Positions 33,851 to 42,994 of a stretch of 64,000 bases of DNA are shown here, one piece after another; position 1 is the first letter of the stretch, and each line of letters starts with the position of its first letter. The stretch spans positions 1-64,000 of the forward strand of contig NZ_FODY01000028.1 in the NCBI RefSeq assembly GCF_900110485.1, in the 5' to 3' direction. The notes under the pieces were generated by a model. The model made no database searches. It worked only from the letters and a program-made list of their open reading frames with translations, and had not been told where the DNA came from. The position numbers and the translations under genes were made by a program. The DNA comes from Propionispora vibrioides. Lineage in GTDB: Bacteria > Bacillota > Negativicutes > Propionisporales > Propionisporaceae.

Positions 33851-33862
33851 GAGGGGAAAGCG

Positions 33863-34621
33863 ATGGCGGTCAGCTTTGAACATATTTATAAAGCTTTTGA
33901 TGAAGTAAACGGAAAACCGCAATATGTTTTGCAGGATATCAACCTAACGATAGAGACCGGCCAGTTCATCTGTATCTTAGGTAAGAGCGGCTGCGGCAAA
34001 TCCACGCTGCTCAACCTGTTGGCCGGTTACCTGAAACCGGACAAAGGCCGTATTCTGGTAGACGATAACCGGGTGGAAGGCCCGGCGGCCGACCGGGGCG
34101 TCGTATTTCAGCAGCACGCTCTGTTTCCCTGGTATACGGTGCAGGAGAATGTGGAGTTCGGTCTCAGGCTGAAAAGCCGGAAGGACGCGGCTCAGATCGC
34201 TGCTCAATACATTTCGTTGATCGGGCTGGAGGGGTATGAGAAGCTGTATCCGGCCGAACTGTCCGGCGGCATGGCGCAGCGAGTGGGCATTGCCCGGGCG
34301 CTGGTTAACGATCCAGCCGTGCTGCTGATGGATGAACCGCTGGGGGCGTTGGACGCGCTGACCCGCGATACCATGCGCAAGGAACTGATCCGGATCTGGC
34401 AATTGAGTCAAAAGACCGTCTTCTTCATTACTCACAGTGTACCGGAGGCGGTTTACCTGGCCGACCGGGTAGTGCTCTTAAAGCAGGGCGAGGTTGCCCT
34501 GGACCAGCCGATCGACCTGCCGCGGCCGCGGGAGACAAAGTCGCAGGAGTTTTTAAGCTATGTCGAGCTTTTTGAACAAGGTTTGACCGATAATCAGGCA
34601 GAGTCAGTCATTACGGAATAG
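33863..34621 (+). CDS. NitT/TauT-type ABC transporter ATP-binding protein
   Basis: 252 residues. Walker A GKSGCGKST, Q-loop in VVFQQHALFPW, signature LSGGMAQRVGIARAL, Walker B VLLMDEPLGALD and switch His in FITHSVPEAV are intact. It belongs to the SsuB/TauB/NrtD group that powers import of sulfonates, nitrate, pyrimidine precursors and similar small anions. The operon continues with a permease and two binding lipoproteins. The allantoin genes downstream suggest a ureide or purine-derived substrate. GGAGGGG precedes ATG 33863. Confidence 0.93.
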   Translation: MAVSFEHIYKAFDEVNGKPQYVLQDINLTIETGQFICILGKSGCGKSTLLNLLAGYLKPDKGRILVDDNRVEGPAADRGVVFQQHALFPWYTVQENVEFGLRLKSRKDAAQIAAQYISLIGLEGYEKLYPAELSGGMAQRVGIARALVNDPAVLLMDEPLGALDALTRDTMRKELIRIWQLSQKTVFFITHSVPEAVYLADRVVLLKQGEVALDQPIDLPRPRETKSQEFLSYVELFEQGLTDNQAESVITE

Positions 34622-34634
34622 AGAGGTGATTAAC

Positions 34635-35522
34635 ATGACGACAATGGAAGAAGGTTTGCTGAAGCTGCAGCGAGGGCTCCCTGCGCTACCGCAGGAAGAG
34701 GCGATCGTTCCCCGGAAAATTTCGGAAGCCAGAAAAGAACGAAACAATAAATACTACAAAGGCATTTCCCTATTCATTTTCTTCTGTATCTGGCAATTTG
34801 TCAGCCATCTGAATGGATTGAACCAGTGGTTCAATCCGGTGTTCCTGCCGTCACCCGTGACGGTGGTGAAAACAGGCTATGAATATTTTATGGCCGGTAC
34901 CCTGGTTGATCATCTGACTATGAGTTTTTACCGGATGATTGCCGGCTTTTCCATCGGCGTGGTGGTGGCCCTGGTGTTGGGTATTCTGATTGCTACCAGC
35001 CGTGAGTTTGACAATATCCTGTCGCCGGTCCTGAATATGGTGGGCCCCATTCCGGTATTCGCCTTTTTGCCGATGTTTCTCATTTGGTTCGGCATTGGCG
35101 AATCATCTAAGATTGCCCTGATCGCTTACGCCACCTTTATACCGCTCCTCAGCTACATTGTGGACGGCATAAAAAATACCGATCCGGTGCTGATCCGGTC
35201 GGCGCGCAGTCTGGGAGCCACGCCCCGTCAGGTATTTACCAAGATCATTTTGCATTCGGCCCTGCCCCATATCTTCGCCGGTATGAAAATCAGTCTGGCG
35301 TTGACCTTTTCCGCCCTGGTGGTGGCCGAAATGATGGGCGCGTCATCCGGACTGGGCTACATCATTGTGAATGCCAAAAACTGGTTCAAAATGTCCGATA
35401 TGTTTTTGTCGGCCACTTTGATCGGTTTGGAATATACCCTGTTTTACGGGATATTGACCTGCATAGAAAACCATTTGTTTAAATGGAAAAAAGCCGGGGC
35501 CAGTAAAGCGGTGGAACATTGA
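34635..35522 (+). CDS. NitT/TauT-type ABC transporter permease
   Basis: 295 residues with a hydrophilic N-terminus of about 40 residues and six membrane helices. The ABC coupling loop (SARSLGATPRQVFTKIILHSALPHIFAGMKISLALTFS) holds the EAA-type motif of SsuC-like permeases. It forms the homodimeric inner-membrane channel of the importer. ATG 34635 is preferred over GTG 34626 because GAGAGGTG then has normal spacing. It lies 13 bases after the ATPase gene. Confidence 0.93.
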   Translation: MTTMEEGLLKLQRGLPALPQEEAIVPRKISEARKERNNKYYKGISLFIFFCIWQFVSHLNGLNQWFNPVFLPSPVTVVKTGYEYFMAGTLVDHLTMSFYRMIAGFSIGVVVALVLGILIATSREFDNILSPVLNMVGPIPVFAFLPMFLIWFGIGESSKIALIAYATFIPLLSYIVDGIKNTDPVLIRSARSLGATPRQVFTKIILHSALPHIFAGMKISLALTFSALVVAEMMGASSGLGYIIVNAKNWFKMSDMFLSATLIGLEYTLFYGILTCIENHLFKWKKAGASKAVEH

Positions 35523-35552
35523 TTATCAATAAAAAAGCATGGGGGGACAACA

Positions 35553-36593
35553 ATGAGAAAACGTATGGTAGGGTTAGGTTTGGCGGTTTGTATGCTGGCC
35601 GCGCTGGTAGCCGGCTGTGGCTCAGGCGGCCAGAAGACGGAGAAAGAGGCACCCAAAGCGGCGTCACAGGAGATTGTCGCCTATGGCGTCATTGATCCGC
35701 AGATTTCGGCGCAGCAGATTATTGCCGACAAAAAGGGCTTTTTTGCCGCCGAGGGAGTCAAGGTGACCAATAAGCTGATCCAGTCGGGCGGCGATATTTC
35801 ACCGTTGATCTCGGGCGGTACGGCCCAGGTATCCTTTGAAACACCGTACACCGACATTGCCGTGGCAGCCAATAATGTAGGCGTTAAAATTGTGGCACCC
35901 ATGGCCGATATCGGCAATACCCAGGCAGTGGTGGCCGGCAAGAATGTAACCATTCAGAAGGCGAAAGATTTGGAAGGCAAGAAAATCGGTATCGCGGCCG
36001 GGGCCGGCGTATTGATCGCCATCCGCAATATGTGTGCCGAGCTGGGAGTCGACATCAACAAAATCCAGTTTGTCATCTTAAGCCCCAGTGACCAGATTGC
36101 GGCCCTGGACCGCGGCGACATTGATCTGATGGCCTGTTGGGAACCGTGGGTCAGCAATGCCGTTAAAGCCGGCGGCAAGCTGCTGTTCAGCGGCCTCAAC
36201 TCCTATCTGCCGGACAAGCAGGGACCGGTGTCATGGCTGAGCTTTTACACGACCATGCAGGTGACCGACCAGTTCCTGAAAGAGCATCCTCAGGAGATTC
36301 AGGCAATGCTGAGAGCGTTGAAAAAGGCCACCGATTTCATTCATGAGCATCCCGATGAAGCCGCCGAAATCATTGCCAAGGAGATCAACCTTGACAAAGA
36401 ACAGGTAAAAAAGATTATGGGACAAAACAAATATTCCATGCAGTTTGACGATCATTTCAAAAAGTCCAGCGACGAAATGGCCTCGTTTATGAAAGAAATG
36501 AAAAATATCCCCAGCAAGCCGGAGTTCAAGCAATATGCCGATCCGACGCTGTTAAAGCAGGCCTTGCCGGAATTGGTGACGGTAGCAGAATAA
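35553..36593 (+). CDS. ABC substrate-binding lipoprotein 1 (NMT1/THI5-like)
   Basis: 346 residues. The lipoprotein signal ends in LVAGC with Cys22 as the lipid-attachment site. The mature protein has the SsuA/NMT1 bilobal pattern (DPQISAQQIIADKKGFFAAEGVKV, DLEGKKIGIAAGAGVLIAIRNM, LMACWEPWVSNAVKAGGKLLFSG). It would capture the substrate in the periplasm for the permease. It is followed within 18 bases by a paralogue with the same architecture. Lobes and the WEPW segment are intact in both, so this is a functional duplication rather than a decayed copy. Confidence 0.92.
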   Translation: MRKRMVGLGLAVCMLAALVAGCGSGGQKTEKEAPKAASQEIVAYGVIDPQISAQQIIADKKGFFAAEGVKVTNKLIQSGGDISPLISGGTAQVSFETPYTDIAVAANNVGVKIVAPMADIGNTQAVVAGKNVTIQKAKDLEGKKIGIAAGAGVLIAIRNMCAELGVDINKIQFVILSPSDQIAALDRGDIDLMACWEPWVSNAVKAGGKLLFSGLNSYLPDKQGPVSWLSFYTTMQVTDQFLKEHPQEIQAMLRALKKATDFIHEHPDEAAEIIAKEINLDKEQVKKIMGQNKYSMQFDDHFKKSSDEMASFMKEMKNIPSKPEFKQYADPTLLKQALPELVTVAE

Positions 36594-36611
36594 GAGAGGG
36601 AGGAAACAAAG

Positions 36612-37658
36612 ATGAGAATGAAAAAGGGATTGTTGCGTAGCTGCGCCGCCATGATGGTCATTGTAGCCGGCTTAGCAGCGGCCGGTTGCGGCGGCGGACA
36701 AAAGACTGCCGCGCCGGCTGCCGATTCAGGGGCAGCCAAGGAAATCATCGCCTATGGTGAACTGGACCCGCAGGTTTCGGGACAGCAGATTATTGCCGAG
36801 GAAATGGGCTATTTTAAGGAAGAGGGCTTAAATATTAAAAATAAACTGATGACCGGGCCTGATGAGAATGCAGCTCTGGTTGCCAGCGGTGAAGCGGGCA
36901 TTTGCTTCGGTTCGATCTATAACAACATTGCCGTGTCCGCCAACGGCGTAAAGGTCAAGGTGTTGGCACCGCTGGCCAATGCCGCCGGCACGCAGAGCGT
37001 GGTGGGGCGCAAGAATTTGCAGCTTACCAGCGCTAAGGATTTAGAAGGCAAGAAAATCGGCATGACTAACGGCGCCGGTGTATTAATCGCCATCCGCAAT
37101 ATGGCGGCGGCTACCGGCACCGATATCAACAAAATTCAGTTTGTCAATCTGCCGGTTTCCGATCAACTGGCGGCGCTGGAAAAAGGCGATATTGATGCTA
37201 TGGCGGCCTGGGAACCGTGGGTTGGCAAGGCTGTCGACATGGGTGGCAAACTGCTGTTCAGCGGTACGACTTCCAACTTACCGGACAAACAGGGCGATGT
37301 TCACTGGATTGACTTTTATATGACGGTCCAGGTTACCGATGATTTTTACCAAAAGAATCCGGAAGTGGCTGAAAAGCTGCTGAAAGCGTTGCATAAAGCC
37401 ACTGACTATATCAATCAGCATCCGAAAGAGGCTGCCGCCATCATCGCTAAACGGATTAACATCAAGGAAGATGAGTGCTTCCGCATTATGCAGAAAAACG
37501 TGTATGCCATGAACTATGATCAGCAGTTTGTCGACGGGGCCAACAAAATGGCCGAATTCATGCTGGATATGAAGAATATCAAGGCGGTGCCGGAGGCTAA
37601 AACCTATCTGGACCCCGGCGTATTAAAGAAAGTTTTCCCCGAAGCAGTGAAAATCTAA
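36612..37658 (+). CDS. ABC substrate-binding lipoprotein 2, paralogue of the preceding gene
   Basis: 348 residues with lipobox AAAGC (Cys26). Nearly every core segment of the first binding protein recurs (ELDPQVSGQQIIAEEMGYFKEEGL, KDLEGKKIGMTNGAGVLIAIRNM, AAWEPWVGKAVDMGGKLLFSGTTSNLPDKQGDVHW), but the ligand-facing loops differ (MTGPDENAALVASGEAGICFGSIYNN versus LIQSGGDISPLISGGTAQVSFETPYTD). The pair therefore probably widens the substrate range of one importer. Copy B of the palindromic repeat begins 16 bases after the stop. Confidence 0.92.
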   Translation: MRMKKGLLRSCAAMMVIVAGLAAAGCGGGQKTAAPAADSGAAKEIIAYGELDPQVSGQQIIAEEMGYFKEEGLNIKNKLMTGPDENAALVASGEAGICFGSIYNNIAVSANGVKVKVLAPLANAAGTQSVVGRKNLQLTSAKDLEGKKIGMTNGAGVLIAIRNMAAATGTDINKIQFVNLPVSDQLAALEKGDIDAMAAWEPWVGKAVDMGGKLLFSGTTSNLPDKQGDVHWIDFYMTVQVTDDFYQKNPEVAEKLLKALHKATDYINQHPKEAAAIIAKRINIKEDECFRIMQKNVYAMNYDQQFVDGANKMAEFMLDMKNIKAVPEAKTYLDPGVLKKVFPEAVKI

Positions 37659-37673
37659 GAAGTTTGTTGCCAA

Positions 37674-37836
37674 GGTAAGCACTGATTAAATGAACCTGTC
37701 GGGCTGGCGAGAGATTTTTTCGTCTGGTAAGGAAGTAAACCGCAGAAATAGCGGCCCCTATTGCAAGATTTTGCTGACGCAGCCAGGCGGAAAAAGCTCC
37801 ATCAGAACGCGCAGTATGAATTAATCAGTGGTTGCC
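37674..37836 (+). repeat. Palindromic intergenic repeat, copy B
   Basis: 163 bases with inverted ends GGTAAGCACTGATTAA (37674-37689) and TTAATCAGTGGTTGCC (37821-37836), 14 of 16 matching. The interior (GCGGCCCCTATTGCAAG, TGCTGACGCAGCCAGGCGG) is nearly identical to copy A. It fills the gap between the convergent ABC and pucR genes. Confidence 0.85.
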
Positions 37837-37846
37837 CAGGATCATG

Positions 37847-39460
37847 TTACTTTTGTTTTCGTAAATCCCAAGAGCAGAGTCCCAGATATAACAGAAAATT
37901 TTCGTCCATATCACTCAAGTCGGTATGGAGAAGCTCTTTGATCTTTTCAATCCGATGCAGCATGGTATTGCGGTGCAGGTAGAGCTGTTTGGCGGCCACG
38001 CTGGAGTTGAACTTGCTTTGAAAATACACTTTCAGCGTGGCTGTTAAATCGGTATTGTTCTGGGTGTCGAAGTCGAGCAGCGGCTGCAGGGTACTTTCAA
38101 TGACTTGGCTGCTATCCTTTTTATAGTAATGAAGCAATAAATGGTAAGCTATCTGATGAAAATAAGAAGCCGGTGCCGTCTGTTTTAAGCGCTGCTGCAG
38201 GGCAAGGGCCTGCAGGCTTTCTTCAAAGGAAGTGTGCAAAGCCTGCAAAGTATGGTGAAAACCGCTGATGCCGGCCGGCAGTGGAAGTTGGCTGAGCTGC
38301 TGGGCTTGCTGGCAAAGCCGTCTGGCGGTATGGCGGACTTCATTGATCGCATAGACAGGGTTGCTATCGACGGAAAACAGGAAAAACGCGCAGAACAGGC
38401 TGTCGTTGGCGCAGGTGAAAACGGCTGTCTCGTCGGTGCGCGTCTGAGAGCAATAGTTTTGCAGCAAAGTCAGGAGCTTCTTTTTTTGCAGATCGCTGTA
38501 AGCTTGCAGGGAGAAGCTGGCACAAACCCAGGCTTTATGATAGTTGAACCCGTAAAAGGAACAGATTTGCTGCGTTTCCTCCGGGGTGGCCTGGGTATGG
38601 TGCATCAGAAAATTTAAGAAGAAATGAGCGCGGTTGGCAGGGCCCGGCCGGGACACTTGTTGCTGTTCGCAGGCAAGGGCCATGATTTGAGCCGCTTTAT
38701 GTAATACAGCCATAGCCTGGCTAGCGGCCGGCTGGCTCTGGATGAGGAGACAAAGATAACCCAGATGGTTGGGCAGCAGGCTGGCCAAGAGAAGGTACTG
38801 CCGGTCATTCAGAGTGAGACTGAAATCGGTCAGCGGCATTGTCTGTTCGGTGAGCCGGTCGGCCATGACAGCGGCCGCTTCGGCAAGCTGGCCGCTGTCA
38901 AAGGCGGCCGGTGCTGCCAGAGCGAGACAGGCGTAAGACAGGTCGGTAACTAAGACCGGGCTGCCGAAAAAATCGGCCATGATTTTCACCAGGCAAGTCA
39001 GGTCTTTATGCTGAAAAAAGGCGTCGCTCAGTTCCGTAATGAGCTGCTGGTCCTGGAGCGCTTGTTGGTGCTGTTGCAGGTACAGCTTATTATATACGGT
39101 ATGAATGATTTCCGAGAAGCCGTAGAAAAAGGGCAGTTCGATGACCGGAAAATCCAGCTTTCTGGCTTCGTCCAGCAAAGGCTCGGGAATGGTTTTGAAA
39201 AAACGCTTGATTTTGACGGCAAGTCCGGCGCAGCCGATTTCTTTCATTTCCCGGATAATGGTACGCTGCAGTTCAGGGTCATCCTTAAAAATATAGCCGG
39301 TGGTCAGGATAAGCTCGTTCTTTTTAAACCATTTCAGCACATCCGGATTATCGAGGATGTTGACGCTGGTAATTTCACCGGACGACTGAAGATTGCCGAC
39401 AACTAAACGGATATTGTTTAACTGACTGTGATGAATAAACCAATCCAACGTAACTGCCAT
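37847..39460 (-). CDS. pucR: PucR-family purine-catabolism regulator
   Basis: About 537 residues. The N-terminal PucR domain (about 1-125, GEITSVNILDNPDVLKWFKKNELILTTGY) is followed by a GGDEF-like linker region and a C-terminal PucR-type HTH_30 (LKVYFQSKFNSSVAAKQLYLHRNTMLHRIEKIKELL, about 470-510). PucR activates purine/ureide genes in Bacillus when allantoin-type intermediates are present. It is divergent from the allantoinase operon and next to the ABC importer, so it probably controls both. The ATG at 39460 has AAAGGG 9 bases upstream. The ATG at 39469 would directly abut it. Confidence 0.92.
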   Translation of the reverse strand: MAVTLDWFIHHSQLNNIRLVVGNLQSSGEITSVNILDNPDVLKWFKKNELILTTGYIFKDDPELQRTIIREMKEIGCAGLAVKIKRFFKTIPEPLLDEARKLDFPVIELPFFYGFSEIIHTVYNKLYLQQHQQALQDQQLITELSDAFFQHKDLTCLVKIMADFFGSPVLVTDLSYACLALAAPAAFDSGQLAEAAAVMADRLTEQTMPLTDFSLTLNDRQYLLLASLLPNHLGYLCLLIQSQPAASQAMAVLHKAAQIMALACEQQQVSRPGPANRAHFFLNFLMHHTQATPEETQQICSFYGFNYHKAWVCASFSLQAYSDLQKKKLLTLLQNYCSQTRTDETAVFTCANDSLFCAFFLFSVDSNPVYAINEVRHTARRLCQQAQQLSQLPLPAGISGFHHTLQALHTSFEESLQALALQQRLKQTAPASYFHQIAYHLLLHYYKKDSSQVIESTLQPLLDFDTQNNTDLTATLKVYFQSKFNSSVAAKQLYLHRNTMLHRIEKIKELLHTDLSDMDENFLLYLGLCSWDLRKQK

Positions 39461-39479
39461 ACCGTTCATCCCTTTGCCA

Positions 39480-39539
39480 GGTAACCACTGATTAATTCAC
39501 GCTGCGCGTTCCGGCAGGTTCATCTAACCAGCGGTTACC
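39480..39539 (-). repeat. Palindromic intergenic repeat, copy E (minimal form)
   Basis: 60 bases with inverted ends GGTAACCACTGATT (39480-39493) and AACCAGCGGTTACC (39526-39539). The inside (TTCACGCTGCGCGTTCCGGC) equals the right end of copy A in reverse complement, joined directly to the opposite end. It lies in the pucR-allB promoter region. Confidence 0.75.
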
Positions 39540-39565
39540 TTGATAAGTTTGGCTAGATTATATCA

Positions 39566-39578
39566 CTCCACGTGGGAG
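39566..39578. promoter_or_regulatory. CCACGTGG-centred palindrome upstream of allB
   Basis: CTCCACGTGGGAG lies 35 bases before the allantoinase start, in the divergent pucR-allB region. It could be an operator for PucR or a global regulator. Based on position only. Confidence 0.35.
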
Positions 39579-39612
39579 CGGTAAATATAAAGTTGTAAAG
39601 GAAGGTGGCACC

Positions 39613-40977
39613 GTGTACGATCTTTTAATAAAGAATGCCCGATTGGTTACCGCCGATGAAGTGATCGCGGCAGCGGTAGCGGTGAAGGATGGCAAGGTTG
39701 CCGCCGTTCTGGCCGGTGAAACGCCGGTGCCGGCGCGACAGGTGCTGGATTTGACAGGGAAATACCTGCTGCCGGGCGTGATTGACTGCCATGTACATTT
39801 TAACGAACCGGGCTATACCTGGCGGGAAGAGTTCGCCCAGGGCAGCCGGGCGGCCGCGGCCGGCGGTGTGACAACGGTGATCGACATGCCGATGCAGAAC
39901 AGGCCGCCGGTTATCGACCGGGAGGTCTTTGCCCGTAAGGCGGAACTGCTGCAGGGGAAATCAGCCATTGATTACGGCTTTTGGGGCGCTCTGATCAAGA
40001 CGAATTTGGATAAACTGAGCGGTTTGCAGGAAGCAGGCACGCTGGCCTTTAAATGTTTTATGTGCAATCCGGGTCAGGACTATACGGCGCTGGATATAGC
40101 GGAAATTGAACAGGTACTGGTTACTTTACGGGAGTTTGACGGGCTGGCCGGCTTTCACTGTGAGGATTATGCCATGATTGAACGGCTGCAGACAGCCAGT
40201 CTGGCCACCGGGAAAACCGGCCGTCGCGATTATCTGGCGGCGCGGCCGGTCGAGGCCGAACTGAAAGCCGTTAACGACATCATTGCTTTGCTGGATAAAA
40301 CGGAAGGCCGGGCCCATATCTGTCATGTTTCCCACCCGGCCGTGGCGGAAGCCATCCGGCAGGCTAAAGTAAAGGGGCTGGATATTACAGCTGAAACCTG
40401 TGTGCATTATTTGCTCTTCACCGGGGAGGACCTGGTGAACGAGGGGCCCCGGTTTAAATGTTCGCCGCCGCTCCGGACGGCAGCCGACCGGAAAAAGCTG
40501 TGGGACTATGTGCTGGACGGCACGCTGGACTGCATCTGCTCCGATCACTCGCCCTGCGCGCCGGAAGAGAAGGCGGAGGCTTCCGAGACCGGCACTTTTG
40601 GCGCCTGGGGCGGCATCAGCGGGGTACAGACTTCGCTGCAGGCTTTTTGGGATTTGGCGATTACGCAAAAGGGGGCGGACCCGTCGTTGGTGGCCCGGGT
40701 GATGAGCATAAATCCGGCGGCCATTTTCGGTCTGGATGGTGTCAAAGGCACCGTCATGCCCGGCCGGGATGCTGATTTTACCGTGATAGATCCGCAAAAA
40801 AACTGGGAAATTACTGCTGATGAGCTGCTTTACAAGCATAAATTTTCGGCCTTTACCGGTCTTAGCGGCACTGGCGCGCCGGTTATGACCATCGTCCGGG
40901 GGCAGGTTGTGATGGAAGACGGCCGGCTACGGGACGGGTGTACCGGTCAACTGGTCCGCCGCTGCAGGGAGGAATAG
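39613..40977 (+). CDS. allB: Allantoinase
   Basis: 454 residues from GTG 39613 with AAGGAAGG upstream. Cyclic amidohydrolase metal ligands are all visible: HxH at His60/His62 (GVIDCHVHFNEPG), the carboxylated Lys147 (LAFKCFM), His182 (GFHCED), His238 (CHVSH) and Asp311 (CSDHSPC). It opens the hydantoin ring of allantoin to give allantoate, the first step of ureide breakdown, in the cytosol. The following allantoate and ureidoglycine enzymes make allantoinase far more likely than dihydropyrimidinase or hydantoinase. First gene of a five-gene operon. Confidence 0.92.
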   Translation: MYDLLIKNARLVTADEVIAAAVAVKDGKVAAVLAGETPVPARQVLDLTGKYLLPGVIDCHVHFNEPGYTWREEFAQGSRAAAAGGVTTVIDMPMQNRPPVIDREVFARKAELLQGKSAIDYGFWGALIKTNLDKLSGLQEAGTLAFKCFMCNPGQDYTALDIAEIEQVLVTLREFDGLAGFHCEDYAMIERLQTASLATGKTGRRDYLAARPVEAELKAVNDIIALLDKTEGRAHICHVSHPAVAEAIRQAKVKGLDITAETCVHYLLFTGEDLVNEGPRFKCSPPLRTAADRKKLWDYVLDGTLDCICSDHSPCAPEEKAEASETGTFGAWGGISGVQTSLQAFWDLAITQKGADPSLVARVMSINPAAIFGLDGVKGTVMPGRDADFTVIDPQKNWEITADELLYKHKFSAFTGLSGTGAPVMTIVRGQVVMEDGRLRDGCTGQLVRRCREE

Positions 40978-40979
40978 CT

Positions 40980-42209
40980 ATGGAACTGGAATTGGCACGG
41001 CTGGCGGAACGGATTGAAGGTCATTTGGCAAAGCTGCGCTGCTTTTCGGCAACCGTGGAGGGTGTTACCCGGCTGCCTTTTACCGTCGAAGCCCGTCAGG
41101 CAATTGATTATCTGGCGGAAGCTATGAAGCAGGCCGGCATGACTGTACGGTTGGATGCATCAGGAGCTCTGATTGGGCGGTATGAAGGCCAAACGGCGCA
41201 AACGGTGGTGCTCGGTTCCCATTATGACTCGGTGCCACGCGGTGGCGCTTTTGACGGCGTTGCCGGTGTGGTCTGCGGCCTGGAACTGGTGCGGGAACTG
41301 GCGGTGACCGGCCGGCGCCTGCCCTGGTCGCTGGAGGTGGTGGCCACCAATGATGAGGAAGGCGTACGGTTTGGCGGCGGCTTTTTCTCCAGTAAGGCAT
41401 TTTTAGGTCTGTGGCAGCCGGCTCAGTTGGCTGCTATCCATGACGGCGAGGGGATCAGTCTGGCGGCAGCCATGCGAGGCTTCGGCCTGGAGCCGGAGCA
41501 GATCGGTCAGGCCGTCTGGGACTTAACTAACATCCGCTGTTTTATTGAAATTCACTGTGAGCAGGGGCCGGTGCTGGAACAGCAGCAGCAGGAAATCGGC
41601 ATTGTCAGCGGTATTGTCGGCATGCGCCGCTATGCGATAAGCTTGCAGGGGCGGCCGGATCATGCGGGGACCACACCGATGACCATGCGGACCGACGCGC
41701 TGGCGCTGGCCGCCCGGCTGATCAGCAAGGCCGAGGATACGGCGCTGGCTTATCCCGGCGCTGTTGCCACCGTCGGCTTTTGCGATATCCGGCCTAATGT
41801 GGTGAACACCATTGCCGGGCAGGTAGTGTGCAGTCTGGATATCCGGAGCCGGTGGGAAGCCGATATACAGGCCATGGAAACTGAAATTCTGGGCTTTATC
41901 CGGAATTTGGCCCGGACGCGGCAGGCCGGCTGTGAAGTAAACCGCACGCTGACGGTACAGCCGGTGGAACTGGACCGGACCTTGCAGGGGCTGCTGGAAA
42001 ATAGCTGCCGCCGCCGGGGCTATGCTTTCGGCCATTTGCCCAGTGGCGCCGGCCATGACGCCCTGCAATTGGCGACGGCAGTGGCGACGGCCATGGTATT
42101 TGTACCCAGCCGGCAAGGCCGCAGCCATTGCCCGGAGGAATATAGCGACAGCCGCCATCTGGCCAAAGCCGTGCTGGCTGTGCTGGATACGCTGGAAAAT
42201 TTGCCATAG
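40980..42209 (+). CDS. allC: Allantoate amidohydrolase (M20-family)
   Basis: 409 residues. Bimetal motifs are GSHYDSVPRGGAFDG (His81, Asp92) and NDEEGVRFGGG with the paired Glu near 126-127, plus later His in the dimer-domain GRPDHAGTTPM and PSRQGRSHCPEE. It hydrolyses allantoate to (S)-ureidoglycine, ammonia and CO2. The start follows the allB stop by only 2 bases with AGGGAGG upstream, so the two are tightly coupled. A second M20 enzyme lies three genes downstream and has a different signature, arguing for different steps. Confidence 0.9.
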   Translation: MELELARLAERIEGHLAKLRCFSATVEGVTRLPFTVEARQAIDYLAEAMKQAGMTVRLDASGALIGRYEGQTAQTVVLGSHYDSVPRGGAFDGVAGVVCGLELVRELAVTGRRLPWSLEVVATNDEEGVRFGGGFFSSKAFLGLWQPAQLAAIHDGEGISLAAAMRGFGLEPEQIGQAVWDLTNIRCFIEIHCEQGPVLEQQQQEIGIVSGIVGMRRYAISLQGRPDHAGTTPMTMRTDALALAARLISKAEDTALAYPGAVATVGFCDIRPNVVNTIAGQVVCSLDIRSRWEADIQAMETEILGFIRNLARTRQAGCEVNRTLTVQPVELDRTLQGLLENSCRRRGYAFGHLPSGAGHDALQLATAVATAMVFVPSRQGRSHCPEEYSDSRHLAKAVLAVLDTLENLP

Positions 42210-42220
42210 GAGGAAAAATC

Positions 42221-42979
42221 ATGGGATATCCAAGTGATGTATTAAGTACCCGTGCCATCGTGAAACCAGGCTTGTATGCCATCATTCCGAAGGACGGGTT
42301 GGTCAATAATGTGATTCCTTATATCGAAAACTGCCGGGTTAGTATTGTGGCCTCGCCGAAAATGGGCGCCGGCTTTGTCCAGTATGTGGTGGAAGCGGCG
42401 CCGGGCGGCCGGACAACAGCACCCTTCGGCGGTGAGCCGGCGATCGAAAGTTTCTTGTACTGCATCGAAGGCGTGCTGGCCGTTACGGTTGGTCAGGAAC
42501 AGTTTGTACTGACTGCCGGCGGTTTTATCTACGCGCCGGCCGGTGCGGGCATTGCCTTTTCCAGTGAAGCACCGAGCAAGCTGCTTTTGTATAAGCAGCG
42601 TTATATCCCGCTGGCCGGGAAAGCCGCGTATACTTGTGCCGGCAATGTCAACGAGATCGCTTACCGGAATTATGACGATATGGCCAATGTATATATCAAG
42701 GACTTGCTGCCCGCCGGGCTGGGGTTTGATATGAATATGCATATCCTGGCCTTTGAGCCGGGCGGTTGCCATCCCTTTGTGGAGACTCACGTGCAGGAGC
42801 ATGGTGCCTATATTTTAAGCGGCGAAGGGATGTACCTGATGGAAAACACCTGGCTGCCAATCAAAAAGGACGACTTTATGTGGTTCGGTCCCTATGTGCC
42901 CCAGGGCGCTTATGGGGTGGGCCGGGACCTGTTTGCCTATATTTATTCCAAAGACTGCAACCGGGATGTCGTGTTATAA
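42221..42979 (+). CDS. allE: (S)-ureidoglycine aminohydrolase (bicupin)
   Basis: 252 residues with two cupin domains. The C-terminal cupin carries the manganese site of the family: Glu188, His190, His194 (FVETHVQEHGAY) and Gln228 (YVPQG). The enzyme releases ammonia from (S)-ureidoglycine to give (S)-ureidoglycolate, preventing racemising spontaneous decay. Length and motif order match the plant and E. coli (YlbA/AllE) enzymes. Its ribosome site AGGAGG overlaps the allC end, and 11 bases separate the genes. Confidence 0.93.
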   Translation: MGYPSDVLSTRAIVKPGLYAIIPKDGLVNNVIPYIENCRVSIVASPKMGAGFVQYVVEAAPGGRTTAPFGGEPAIESFLYCIEGVLAVTVGQEQFVLTAGGFIYAPAGAGIAFSSEAPSKLLLYKQRYIPLAGKAAYTCAGNVNEIAYRNYDDMANVYIKDLLPAGLGFDMNMHILAFEPGGCHPFVETHVQEHGAYILSGEGMYLMENTWLPIKKDDFMWFGPYVPQGAYGVGRDLFAYIYSKDCNRDVVL

Positions 42980-42994
42980 CCGAGGAGGATGACT

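Noticed and set aside
33676-33862. Purine riboswitch before the ABC importer
   Set aside because: The conserved three-way-junction bases of purine riboswitches are absent; only a terminator hairpin is visible.
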